Assembly: GCA_028282785.1 (NCBI GenBank)
Contig: JANQHE010000037.1
Location: forward strand, 142,856-206,855
DNA length: 64,000 nucleotides
Direction of reading: 5' to 3'
From: Bacteroidales bacterium
GTDB taxonomy: Bacteria > Bacteroidota > Bacteroidia > Bacteroidales > UBA12077
Shown: positions 41,501-51,200 of the stretch, piece by piece
How the letters are laid out: the number at the start of each line of letters is the position of its first letter
Numbering within the stretch: position 1 is the first letter of the stretch
Position numbers and translations under genes: made by a program
Notes under the pieces: model-generated
Databases searched by the model: none
The model's input: only the letters and a program-made list of their open reading frames with translations
What the model was told of the DNA's origin: nothing

Positions 41501-44500
41501 ATTGTTCGGATCTAAAGGATCATATTCAAATGCGGTTCCAGCTCCTGAGAATAAATAGTTTCCTGTACCCCCAGTTGGATTAAGGTTGAATGCATTTATA
41601 AATATTGTATCATAATCAACACATTGATCAGGAATATCTGTAATGAATACTTCACCTACAGAATCTACATTCACAGTCTGAAAAACTTGATATAATGTTG
41701 GACCATCATAATATTCATATCTAACAGTATGATCTCCTGCTATATAATCTTTTGGATTAAATACAATTTTATTATCAGCCTCAGGGGTAATTAATACGTC
41801 ATCTATATAAAAACTACCGGGAGTTCCATCAGTTGGAACAGGAGTTCCGATTAGTGTATCTATTTCTGTTCCCCAATAACAAAATTGGAATGTTCCTTTT
41901 GAGCTTGAAATGTTACCTAGAGCTTCAGTAATTTCTATCTCTATTGAATCCGAGTTGAAGCAACCATTAGCATCTTCATATGTATAAGTCACCCAATAAT
42001 TACCCAATCCAGCATCTGAAGGATCAAAACTAGCAGTACCATCTCCATTGTTTGACATAAATGATAATGGTGTAAATACTCCGGTGGCTCCTAACGGATT
42101 ACCTGAAATTGTACTTGCTCCCTGATCAATATTATAAACGGAATTCATAGTGAATGATACAGTAGGTAAAGCATTAACTACAAATGATTTCTCTATTGTA
42201 TCACTTTCACAACCATTTGGTGTTGTATATATGTATTTTAGATCATATGATCCCGGATCTATTGAGTCGGGATAAAAATATAAATTATTTCCATTTGGAT
42301 CATTTACAAAGTAATCATCAGTACTACCTTGAGGGAAGAAATATTCTCCAATTCCTCCGGCAGGAGTTAAATTAATTGCTTCTACAAAAATAGTATCATA
42401 ATCTTCACAATATTCCAGATCTAAACCGGTATAATTAATTGCGTCACCTGGGTCTTCTACAGTAAAACTTCTTGTAACAATTATTGTTCCACCATCATCA
42501 TACTCAAAACTAACCTGGTATGTACCTGCTGACAATTGTGTAATATCAATCTCTGCCTCATTATCTGTGCCGGTAGCACTTAATGCTGAAGGATTCGGGC
42601 TTAATGAAAGCGTTCCAACTATCCCAGGATCTGTAATTACTTCAGCGTTAACTGTCATTGTGGTTTCATAATCGCAGCGCCAATCATCATCTCCATTGTC
42701 AAATGTTATATCCGCATTGGATTCAATAACTTCAAATTCCACAGTATCACTACTCCAACATCCGGATGATGGTACTGTATAAGTATAAACAATTTCATGT
42801 GTTCCCAAACCTGCTGATGAAGCTAAGAAAGTGTTATTTGATGATACAATACCATTTCCTGAGAATACTCCTCCAACAGGGTTACCAACCAATGTATCGA
42901 CATCAGCATTAATATTATACGTTTTATTTCCTGGAGGATCTGTAATGTCAACAACAGGTACCTCATAGGCAAATACCATTGCACTATCAGTTACCGCCAT
43001 AACTTTAATATTACCATTGACATCTGTTACCTGTGTAATTTTATAAACTACAGTATCCGGTTCAACTAAACCGTTAATATCCAGAGCTTCAACTTTATGT
43101 ATGTAAGGAGAGCTAGAAATTCCATTTATCGCAACAGTACTTGAGCCATCATACAACTGTACATTCCAAGGAGCATTACCTGTTAACTGAAATGATAGTT
43201 CGGCTGAATCCAGATCGCATACGTGGTATTCACCCGTAACCTTAGCTGTTGGTAAAATTGTATAAATAGGATCTCCTGCTTGAGTAATTGTTTCAGTATA
43301 AATACCTGAAACATTTCCTGCAGGATCTGAAAACACCAAATTAAGAACATCATACGAGTCACCTTCCAATACATCATAACCTAAATCTCCAACAATAAAA
43401 TCAGCAGAGTAACTAGTGCTTGAATTCCTTTGCAAGTTAAACAAATCAAATCCAACAATGGTACCCGATTCTAAGTTATAAGTATCGCCTTCATCATTAT
43501 CAACTACAATATTAATAGTATATGTTTGCCCGTATAGCATGTCTGTTGGAGTAACATTTACATCTGTAATTACCGGTTTTGTTGCATCAACACCCGGAGA
43601 ATTTCCTGCTAATAAAGTAGTATAATTATTTGAAGGGTTTCCTGCAACATCACTCATAGTAATGCTAATAGGGATAGCAGACGCATCATTAATCTTACTA
43701 TCACCTGCATTGATTACATACTCAACCTCATAGAGTCCCGTTCCAATGTCAGTTACTCTGTTAATTAAATTCTTACTATTTATACTTATAGTAGTTGCCT
43801 CTAAGCTAACCTCTCCTGCATTAATAGTAAATATTATAGTATCTCCAATTCCTTGCATACCTGAACTAGGTGATGCCGTTACTGAAGAAATTATTGGTGC
43901 AGTATCATCAATTCCCGGAGTAGATAATATAGTAGAACCTGTAAATAATGGTGATGTGGTGTTTGTGCCATCATCCAAACCAAGTGACACAGAAATCGCT
44001 TCCGTTTCATCATCAATACTTCCATCTCCACTTGTTACCGTATATTCCACAGTATAAATTCCTGAACCAACTTCTGTAAAACTACCGGAAACATCAACTC
44101 CATTTACAGTCATTGTTGATGAACTTAATCCTGTTTCTGCATTTAATGACTCAATTGTAACAGTAATTACCGAATCAATTCCTACAATATTACCATCGCC
44201 AGGTGAGAAAGCCGCTGAAACAATTCCTGGCCGGTTAGCATCAATTCCCGGACAATTGGCCGGAACCAAACTCGATGTAGTATAAAAAACACTGGTATTT
44301 ACTCCATCTGTTAAAGTAAAATAAACAGGTATGACCGATGAATCATCTATATCATTATCTCCTTCTACAATGGTATAATTTATATCATACGTTGGACCAG
44401 TACCGGATATGGCAAAACTCTTTCCGTTTACCATGATAGAATCTTTTAACAAATTATTTTCGGAAGCTGTGATAGTTATTGTTATTAACTGACCAATTGC

Positions 44501-45973
44501 CCTTGTTCCTGTTGATGGGGTAAATGATACATCGGTTATAGCCGGACGGATCGCATCGATTGCCGGACAATCACCTGCTGCCAAAGTATTATAATTATTA
44601 GATGGATTTCCTGATTCATCTTTTAAGATTATACTTATCGGAATACTTGATGCATCCGGAATATTGGTATCTCCTGATTTGATAACATATTCGACAGTGT
44701 ACTGATTTGAACCAATAGCGGTAAATTCATTGATTAAATCCTTTCCATTTACAGATACTGTTGATGCTTGCAATCCGTCTTCTCCTGCTGTAATTGTAAA
44801 TATAATGGTATCTCCGATCCCAACAGTATCTGAACCCGGATTCAAAACAACACTTGATATTACCGGTGCAGTATCATCAATTCCCGGAGTTGCAGTAATA
44901 GTAGAATCATAAAATACCGGTGAAGTTACATAAGTCCCATCATTTAATACTAAATTAACCGGTATTGCTTCCGTTTCATCATTAATGCTTCCATCTCCAC
45001 TTGTTACTGTATATTCCACAGTATAATACCCTGAACCAACTTCTGTAAAACTACCGGAAACATTAATTCCATTTACAGTGGCACTATCACAGGTGAGGTT
45101 AACTTCTGCATTTTTTGCTAATATTGTAACGGTTAAAGTTGAATCAATTCCTACAATATTACCATCGCCAGGTGAATAAGATACAGAGGCAACATCCGGT
45201 GCATTAACATTTATTGGCTTAATACCTGTAAAATCTACGGAGTCACTTATATTTCCATAAGTATCCTGAATATATACATCATTAAAATCTAAACCATTTG
45301 GCTGATCAGGATAAAATTCTCTAACAACATAAATTCCAACATATACAGAATCATCTGATGATGACCAGTTCAAATTTTGTTCGTTATATTTGGCTGGCAA
45401 AATTGTAACGTTTGCCTCTGCTCTTTTTAATTGAATCTCAAACTTAATTGTATCATCAATAACTAATACAGCACCTCCTGTTTGAGTTAAACCAGAAGTA
45501 TGAATTGCGGGTGGGGCATAATCCATAGCACTATCAAGTGCGAAATTCTCTAATTTAACACCAGCTGTAAGTACAGCATCAGGAATACTATCATTTGCAG
45601 CCCCTAGTGTATACCTAATATAAATTGGCCCATCACTTGATTCTAATTGGCCATTCAAAACAAATCTGCCATATTCGTCATCAACAACATTTGCATTCGC
45701 TATATGTGTAACATCTGTATAATATTCGTCTACATCAACCCAAGAAGAAAACCCAGGATCAAGCGAAAATTGCCAATCGTTTTCCACTCCATTTTTATCT
45801 ATTTGAGAATCTTTAACTCCGGTATTAAATTTTAATTCAACAGTTCCGTAATACCCATCTGAATCTCCATCAACTGCAGCTGCCTCGACAACATATAATG
45901 TATCTTGTGCTTGAACATTATATGCAACAAGTCCTAGCAGTATTATTATTAAAAACCTATATAATGTCTTCAT
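38570..45973 (-). CDS. Giant T9SS-exported surface protein with repeated beta-sandwich domains
   Basis: 2467 residues, the largest gene here. A signal peptide (about 1-22, NVQAQ) starts it. An Ig-like repeat array follows (about 255-800, five ~108-residue units), then PKD/gliding-motility-type domains (about 1080-1720, with a 264-residue unit present twice), and further beta domains. At about 1960-2140 is a choice-of-anchor/MAM-like module (EDFEDSPDMTGW), and at about 2150 an Omp28-like thioredoxin-fold segment (ERIVLLENFT). The last 80 residues (IYPNPVKEVLTLQL to TRKIIKID) are a type A T9SS sorting domain, so it is secreted across the outer membrane. It is the last gene of the nSTAND operon. 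Confidence 0.88.
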   Translation of the reverse strand: MKTLYRFLIIILLGLVAYNVQAQDTLYVVEAAAVDGDSDGYYGTVELKFNTGVKDSQIDKNGVENDWQFSLDPGFSSWVDVDEYYTDVTHIANANVVDDEYGRFVLNGQLESSDGPIYIRYTLGAANDSIPDAVLTAGVKLENFALDSAMDYAPPAIHTSGLTQTGGAVLVIDDTIKFEIQLKRAEANVTILPAKYNEQNLNWSSSDDSVYVGIYVVREFYPDQPNGLDFNDVYIQDTYGNISDSVDFTGIKPINVNAPDVASVSYSPGDGNIVGIDSTLTVTILAKNAEVNLTCDSATVNGINVSGSFTEVGSGYYTVEYTVTSGDGSINDETEAIPVNLVLNDGTYVTSPVFYDSTITATPGIDDTAPVISSVVLNPGSDTVGIGDTIIFTITAGEDGLQASTVSVNGKDLINEFTAIGSNQYTVEYVIKSGDTNIPDASSIPISIILKDESGNPSNNYNTLAAGDCPAIDAIRPAITDVSFTPSTGTRAIGQLITITITASENNLLKDSIMVNGKSFAISGTGPTYDINYTIVEGDNDIDDSSVIPVYFTLTDGVNTSVFYTTSSLVPANCPGIDANRPGIVSAAFSPGDGNIVGIDSVITVTIESLNAETGLSSSTMTVNGVDVSGSFTEVGSGIYTVEYTVTSGDGSIDDETEAISVSLGLDDGTNTTSPLFTGSTILSTPGIDDTAPIISSVTASPSSGMQGIGDTIIFTINAGEVSLEATTISINSKNLINRVTDIGTGLYEVEYVINAGDSKINDASAIPISITMSDVAGNPSNNYTTLLAGNSPGVDATKPVITDVNVTPTDMLYGQTYTINIVVDNDEGDTYNLESGTIVGFDLFNLQRNSSTSYSADFIVGDLGYDVLEGDSYDVLNLVFSDPAGNVSGIYTETITQAGDPIYTILPTAKVTGEYHVCDLDSAELSFQLTGNAPWNVQLYDGSSTVAINGISSSPYIHKVEALDINGLVEPDTVVYKITQVTDVNGNIKVMAVTDSAMVFAYEVPVVDITDPPGNKTYNINADVDTLVGNPVGGVFSGNGIVSSNNTFLASSAGLGTHEIVYTYTVPSSGCWSSDTVEFEVIESNADITFDNGDDDWRCDYETTMTVNAEVITDPGIVGTLSLSPNPSALSATGTDNEAEIDITQLSAGTYQVSFEYDDGGTIIVTRSFTVEDPGDAINYTGLDLEYCEDYDTIFVEAINLTPAGGIGEYFFPQGSTDDYFVNDPNGNNLYFYPDSIDPGSYDLKYIYTTPNGCESDTIEKSFVVNALPTVSFTMNSVYNIDQGASTISGNPLGATGVFTPLSFMSNNGDGTASFDPSDAGLGNYWVTYTYEDANGCFNSDSIEIEITEALGNISSSKGTFQFCYWGTEIDTLIGTPVPTDGTPGSFYIDDVLITPEADNKIVFNPKDYIAGDHTVRYEYYDGPTLYQVFQTVNVDSVGEVFITDIPDQCVDYDTIFINAFNLNPTGGTGNYLFSGAGTAFEYDPLDPNNNKGYLLPDEIMPGAYNIKYVYTSPTTGCISDTVQKSFVVNPLPVVSFTMNPTYNIDQPSSTISGNPLGSTGVFTPLTFMSNNGDGTAVFDPADAGIGFHWITYTYEDANTCVNSDSVQIEVNQALGSIASSSGTFNFCYFGGSIDTLIGTPIPTDGTPGSFYIDDVLITPESDNRILINPQDYAAGDHTVKFVYNNGAAPYEVFKTINIDSIGDIYFTGLDESYCESEDIEIELTAFYTGDIGAMDFTGNGITDDVEDNLGYFNPSEANLENNTITYTFIRDYSGCQRVYNEVVKINKTPTVAFHPNEKCIPGSNSLLGFTSDTLTSDSIVIWDWTYGNSTSSNSSAVFEVDPGFNTLNLELESKHGCVNDIDSIFFLGTRVNLEFTFENECHGETVLFELLTTSDPDDTLSTSWNFGGAGIADLTDRNNPEFTYDSPGAYDVIYEEVLKTCGRIADTIRLNIRPSVDLSMSYLEDFEDSPDMTGWVIEDYEEGANNTWQWGEPSGTKINSAASGSNAFVTNLTGEYSNSEKGMITSPCFDFSSMERPMMKMDYISYTETDRDGAVIQYAKSDGTWATIGVPSDGINWYTSYIISGAPADQQLGWTGNIVDTHNNGWNTAMFRLDELRGRGGVRFRIVFGSNGDFTDEGFAFDNIQFKERERIVLLENFTNITDEDATNIQDNTIAPIVEKDSLDVICLNYHTSFPASNSFNSYYPSGPSARALFYGVSDVPHSIVDGQGQFDYSIGNELTESDIHKRVLVDPTFSISLKQDIQDGKLVVSTDVKALKDISGQDLIVYIAVVERTVEENSEKYNNVLRTMLPDAAGTLIERDWLTNDSVNIYQTWPLPVDVRSDSLITIVFVQDEETKEIYQVNYTDDFLTITSVNELVENIARHDYRIYPNPVKEVLTLQLLKTVPYDMEINIYNGVGALVKNALIGKGESLIEINTNDLPTGVYYVRLSSSNKVIDTRKIIKID
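40830..42404 (-). repeat. 792-bp tandem duplication in the giant surface gene
   Basis: Two copies of a 264-codon unit, offset by exactly 792 bp (for example FVVNALP near 42,175 and FVVNPLP near 41,383). Each runs NLxPxGGxGxY, FVVNxLPxVSFTMN, a YTYEDAN block and DGTPGSFYIDDVLITPE. A weaker third unit lies upstream. Confidence 0.75.
43570..45215 (-). repeat. Five tandem ~325-bp units (Ig-like domains) in the giant surface gene
   Basis: Units of about 108 codons begin with variants of PGIDDTAPVISSV and carry IGDTIIFTITAGE, YTVEYVI and IPISI blocks. Two alternating types are visible (DGNIVGIDS and GIGDTIIF), which suggests duplication of pairs of units. Long stretches of DNA are nearly identical, for example near 44,040-44,200 and 45,000-45,180. 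Confidence 0.75.
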
Positions 45974-46021
45974 AACCCAATAATTTACATTTCAAATAAT
46001 CACCCATTAAGATAACGATAT

Positions 46022-47239
46022 TTACAATTCGCCTTCGGAGTTTACTTTTAACAGATAAATCATTTCTATTCCAGAAACACCTGAGCTTCCTACCATAATA
46101 TAACCCCCATCAGGAGTAGGTTCAACTGCATATAATTTTTGTCCATAACCACCATATGTTAATGCATCTCTTCCTTCATTCAAATTACCAATTAAAATCT
46201 CCCTATCTTCACTAATCTTTAAGAAACCACCGGCAAAACCAGTCGTTAATTCAACATCTCCAACAATAGCATATCCTCCATTCGATCCTATAATATCATA
46301 TCCATGTGCATTTAATGATTCTTCATATTGCTCAACCCACTCAGTTTCAAATATATCATCTGATATTTTAAATACATAAATACTTGAATTATCTCCTGCT
46401 ACATTTTCCACAGAACCAACAACAACAAATCCCTCATCACTTGTTTTTACAATTGCATTTCCATAATCATTTTGATCTCCGCCATATGTATCTATTTCTG
46501 GGCTTATACCAACCTGATTAGTTTTAAGTAAAATAATATTATTATTTTCCTGACTATGAAATGTAGATTCAGTTGTACCAACTATTAAATATCCACCATC
46601 GACAACAATTACCTCACCGGAATAATCATTCCCTTCAAAACCATGATTCTGTGTCCATTCAATATCTCCAGTATCATCTATTTTAACCAAAAAGATATCC
46701 TTAAATCCTCTTACATTTCCATTTCCATTATCCTCCGCATCAGTACTACCGGCAACAATATAACCTGAGTTAGCTTTTTTTACTGAAGTCCCTACTTCAT
46801 TATTAGTTGTACCAATAATTTTTTCCCATTCGTTTTCTGCACTGGAGTTAAACTTTCCTATATAAATATCAGTATGATTATTTAAAGTATCATTTACAGT
46901 GCCCACTACAACAAATCCTCCATCAGATGTAAGTAATAGTTCAGATGCATTGTTATTTCCTCCTCTCAAAGAAGACAAAGTATCTAAACCATTAGATATT
47001 AAATTACCAAATTTATCTGTTTGAAGTAAAACAATATCGGTACTACCAATTCCTGAAGTAGCTGTAGCAAGAATTAGGTAACCGTTATTAAAAATTTTTA
47101 CGTCTACTCCAATATCTGCACCTGATGATCCATAAAACTTCACAAAACTTTCTGCCTGATTTGAGGAAATATCAAGCTGATCGCATGCTAGGAAAAGTAA
47201 CAAGAAAAATGGAATGATAATATTTTTTAGTTTAAACAT
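46022..47239 (-). CDS. Surface lipoprotein with delta-60/beta-propeller-type repeats
   Basis: 405 residues. The lipoprotein signal ends at Cys19 (LLFLAC). The rest consists of about seven repeats of 50-60 residues with the pattern GGYLIxGTTES...IILLKTNxxG and DEGFVVVGSV...YVFKIS, the delta-60-like pattern predicted to fold as a beta-propeller. Such proteins are usually held at the outer membrane and bind partners or glycans; no catalytic motif is seen. It lies 16 bp after the beta-barrel gene and 48 bp before the giant surface gene, so it belongs to the same transcript. It may anchor or present the T9SS protein, which is inference. Confidence 0.75.
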   Translation of the reverse strand: MFKLKNIIIPFFLLLFLACDQLDISSNQAESFVKFYGSSGADIGVDVKIFNNGYLILATATSGIGSTDIVLLQTDKFGNLISNGLDTLSSLRGGNNNASELLLTSDGGFVVVGTVNDTLNNHTDIYIGKFNSSAENEWEKIIGTTNNEVGTSVKKANSGYIVAGSTDAEDNGNGNVRGFKDIFLVKIDDTGDIEWTQNHGFEGNDYSGEVIVVDGGYLIVGTTESTFHSQENNNIILLKTNQVGISPEIDTYGGDQNDYGNAIVKTSDEGFVVVGSVENVAGDNSSIYVFKISDDIFETEWVEQYEESLNAHGYDIIGSNGGYAIVGDVELTTGFAGGFLKISEDREILIGNLNEGRDALTYGGYGQKLYAVEPTPDGGYIMVGSSGVSGIEMIYLLKVNSEGEL

Positions 47240-47255
47240 GATTGCTGATATTTAC

Positions 47256-48287
47256 TTATTTGCTTTGTTTTGTTTTATAGAAAGGATATACAAATCCTAA
47301 AGAAAAATATATATTATTAACAGTAAAATCATCATCTATATAATTATAGTTAGCCCACTTTAAACTGTTATTGCGGTTTTCCCCGTTTACAATATTTGTA
47401 AAATTATAATGATATCTAACGTCTAACATAACATAACCCATTTTGATATTATATTTAACTCCACCGCCAATCAAGGCTGATATTTGAAATAAATTTCTAT
47501 CATCAATAATATCTACATCTGTTTCTTTTATATTATATTGAGACTGATCCGAAGGATATTCTTTTTCAAAATCTGCTTTAGCTCCTAATAAATAATCCAG
47601 GTTAATTCCAATTCTTGCATAAGGATCCCATTTGCCATAATTAAAGTCGTATGTACCTGATAATGGGATCGATAAAAGAGACTGGTTTTCTAAGTACTTT
47701 GTATTAGTATTAATTTGTTCAATCGAATATTCGAATGTTTTTGCAGTATACATTATATCAAGATTAATATCTATCTCATCCGTAATATATTTCTTAAGTT
47801 GTAAACCAGCTTGAAAATAAATTCCTGCCTTATATTCTCCTTTATACTCGCTCGAATTATCCATATAGTATGGTTCAATTATCCTTGCAATAGAATAATT
47901 TCCTCCGGCAATAATTCCTATTGACCATGAAGGAATAGTCTGGTAAGATTTATATAAATAAGTAAACTCAACCGGATCGGTTGCTTTTAATTCATATTCA
48001 GGAAATTCTTTTAAGAATTTTAGCATAGTTAATTCAGCCATTTCCTGGTAATCTTCAAATAAATAAGTAAGAATTAAAAGTTTATAAGCTCTTGAAAGTT
48101 CTTCATCATCAAATCCATCATTGTTTATACATGATCTCAGTATGGCAGGAATCGAATCAAGTATACCTGTTTCGTATAAAGTTTCAGCCTCTTCTAATTT
48201 AAATGCACATGTATTTTCTTGTGACCTGGAAAATAAAGGTGTCAAAATTAAAAACAGTACTGATGTATAAAGTAAAAGTTGGTTCAT
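47256..48287 (-). CDS. Outer-membrane beta-barrel protein with N-terminal helical region
   Basis: 343 residues. Signal peptide about 1-22 (LFSRSQ). Residues about 25-115 are helical and TPR-like (EEAETLYETGILDSIPAIL, SRAYKLLILTYLFEDYQEM). They are followed by a predicted 8-stranded porin-like barrel (about 120-340: WSIGIIAGGNYSIARI, GIYFQAGLQLKKY, WDPYARIGINLDYLLG, GGGVKYNIKMGYVMLDVRYHYNF). This TPR-plus-barrel layout occurs in outer-membrane proteins placed next to nSTAND/WD40 genes in other Bacteroidota. It starts 10 bp after the nSTAND gene and likely places the system's output at the outer membrane. The function is not established. Confidence 0.75.
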   Translation of the reverse strand: MNQLLLYTSVLFLILTPLFSRSQENTCAFKLEEAETLYETGILDSIPAILRSCINNDGFDDEELSRAYKLLILTYLFEDYQEMAELTMLKFLKEFPEYELKATDPVEFTYLYKSYQTIPSWSIGIIAGGNYSIARIIEPYYMDNSSEYKGEYKAGIYFQAGLQLKKYITDEIDINLDIMYTAKTFEYSIEQINTNTKYLENQSLLSIPLSGTYDFNYGKWDPYARIGINLDYLLGAKADFEKEYPSDQSQYNIKETDVDIIDDRNLFQISALIGGGVKYNIKMGYVMLDVRYHYNFTNIVNGENRNNSLKWANYNYIDDDFTVNNIYFSLGFVYPFYKTKQSK

Positions 48288-48297
48288 ATTAGTAAGG

Positions 48298-51200
48298 TTA
48301 ATTTATGTTCGCTAGTGTTTTTTCATACTCAATATCCTCTGCAACGTAAACGTTCCATTCCTCATTTGACATATTTCGAGTAATTCTAGTCTTTAAATCT
48401 TCCGCAATGTAATTTATTTTTGTATACCATACTATTATTCTGTCTTTTTGATTACTAGACGTAACAAGCTTCTTGCCATCAGGTGTAAATGCGATGGATA
48501 ATACCCATGATTCATGATCTGTTAATTCAATTGGTTGATTATTTAAGTTTGTACAATCCCAAATTCGAACCGTACCATCCAGGCTAGAAGTAGCCATCTG
48601 ATTATCATCAATATTAAAATCAATATCGTAAATTCTAGATTTATGTCCTTCCAGGTTTTCTATTTCCTCTAAACTTTCTGCGTTCCTAATTACTACATTT
48701 CCTTTTGAATCACCAGTAGCAAGCCAATTACCTTCTCTATTATATTTTAAAGCACTTATTGCCGCATTAACTTCATTTTCTATAATTTTCACGTCAGAAG
48801 TATCACTTGCGTTATAAATACTAATTCGTCCATCTTGTGTTCCTGCTAGAATCAGCTCAGAATTTCTTGAAATTTCTATAGAATTTATTTTGGAGTCACT
48901 TTGAATAAAAATTTCACTTTCTAAAGTATTTAAATCCCACTTTCTTATGGTTTTATCATTACTTGCAGAGATAAAGAACTTATTATTAGGTGCAACCACT
49001 ACTGAGCTTACCATTCGCGTATGGCCCTCTAATTCTCTATCGATCTCAACATTATTAGTTAAGTTTAAAAGTAAAATCTTGCCGTCATCTTTAGCACAAA
49101 TCATCCATTTTCCATCCGGAGTTATCTCTAATGAACGTTGCGATAGTGTATTTTCAATTATAGTTTCGAATGGTTTTTCTAAATTATTAATATCCCATTT
49201 AATTATTTTACCATCTCCACCTGTACTATACATTATACTTGACCCGGGAACAAATGCAATATCCATTACAGAACCCGTATGACCATTTAAGGCATTATGA
49301 AACTGGCCTTTTAATCCTTTTAAAGCATAGTACAAGCCTAAGTAAACATCGGGATTATGATCAGAACCTTCATAGTTTTCATTAAACATATATGATTGAT
49401 ACGCAACTAAAGCTTTCAACTGTGTATTATCAGATATTTGCCTTGATTTTACAGCCATACTTTGTGATATTGACAACATACGACGCTGAAAAGCTTCTTG
49501 TCGGGCTTTTTCTGTAGCAATAGATTGCTTTCTTGCTTCCTCAGCATTTTTCTCTGCTAAAGTCCTTTGTTCATTAGCTTCTTTCTCTCTTTCAATAGCA
49601 AGATTTGTTTGTTGTTGTGCAATTTCATAATTCCGGGTCGCTTCCTTTTCCTTTTCAACAGCTATTTGTCTTTGTTGATTGGCAATATCTTTCTGTTCAA
49701 CTGCTATTTGTTCTTGTTGTTTAGCCAATTCTGTTTGTTGCTCTGCTATTTCTTTTTGTTTTTCTGCCTCTAGTTTTTGTTCATTCGCAATACGTTCCTG
49801 TTTTTCCGCTTTTGTTTTTAAAGTTTGAGAGTAAATAGTTAATCCCATTGCAACAATAGCAGCAGAACCAAGAACTATTGCAAATATTTTTGAACGACGT
49901 AATTGTCGTTTTTGAAGTTTTACTTTATTTTCTTCTTCGGCTTTAAACTGTTTATCGCTGGTTTCGAGGTAAACCATTGATCTTTCAAAAGCGGGGTTAT
50001 ATCTCTGTGCCCAGGCTAATGTCGGATTTTGTTTTTCGCGCCAATTTAATGCCAACTGTAAATCCGGGGGGCGCCATAATCCGGTACTTCCAACCTGGTA
50101 CATCTCTGCCGCCTCAGATAATCTCATATACATTTGAACTGCATTCCATTCTTCTTCTACCCACACTTTGAGTTTATTCCAAATCCGCATTAAACTTTCG
50201 TGCGATAAATCAATAATGCTATCTTCATTTAACGGAATTTCTGAAGATGGGGTAATAAATGATCTCCCGGCAGCTCTGAACGGGTCAATTACACTAATTA
50301 CCTGATCGGGAGTTGCTTTCGAAATCGATGCAATATCTATAATGCTGGTCGGGTGGCGAATCCCTCGATTATCATTTCCTTTCTCTGTGATCGTTTTAAA
50401 CATACTTTCACAAATTCGTTTCTGATCTTCACTTAATTCATCAAAAGCTTCATTAGCATGTTCCGAAAGGGCTTTTTCCATCCTACCAACTGCGTCATAA
50501 TCAGAAATATTAATTGGTTGTTTTCTATCTGAATGATCCGTCCAATAGTTCCATGTTCTCATTAATGCATGCTGTAAAATAGGTAATTGATCAGGATTGT
50601 CTCCAACTTCGTTTAATAGCTGCTGTACCAATTGAGTTTCGATTTTTGCTCCTCCAACTGCTACCGGACCTTCAATTGCCCGTTTAAGATCTTCGCGAGT
50701 CATTTGAGGAACCAAATAGTTTGAATCATTAATAAGTTCAGTTAGCTCATGGAATTGTGAACATTCACCAATAAAATCAGAACGCATTGTCAAAACTACG
50801 TATACCGGTATATCTGGTATTTTATCTGCGTTAACCAAAAGTTTTACAAAAGCTTCTGATTCATTATATGTAGACTGGTCTTTTCTACTACTCTTATATC
50901 GAAATAATTCTTCAAACTGATCAATTATTATTAATACATTTTCTTTTTCAAAATCAAAGGTTTGATCCAGAATTTCAACTAAGCCATTTGAACTACTCCT
51001 TAAGATGGATGCATTTAATTTTTGTTTAATCAAATCATTTTCATCTTCTGTTGAAGTTTTAGCAAGTATTGCATTTGCTAAATTCTCAATGGGTGCATTA
51101 CCGGGACGCGATGCAATTATGTTCCATTTTGATTTAGCTTCGCCAACAAATCCTCCATATAATGTTGGAACTAATCCGCAATATATTAGAGAGGATTTAC

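Noticed and set aside
43746..44912. Several + strand ORFs of 60-103 codons with SIPGVD-like repeats
   Set aside because: They are mirror readings of the tandem Ig-like repeats of the giant surface gene on the other strand; the repeats make them look alike.
49567..49773. Hydrophobic ORF of 68 codons on the + strand
   Set aside because: It is the antisense of the Gln/Glu/Lys-rich coiled coil of the nSTAND gene; the complement of such codons reads as Phe/Leu/Ile. No start context and no family.
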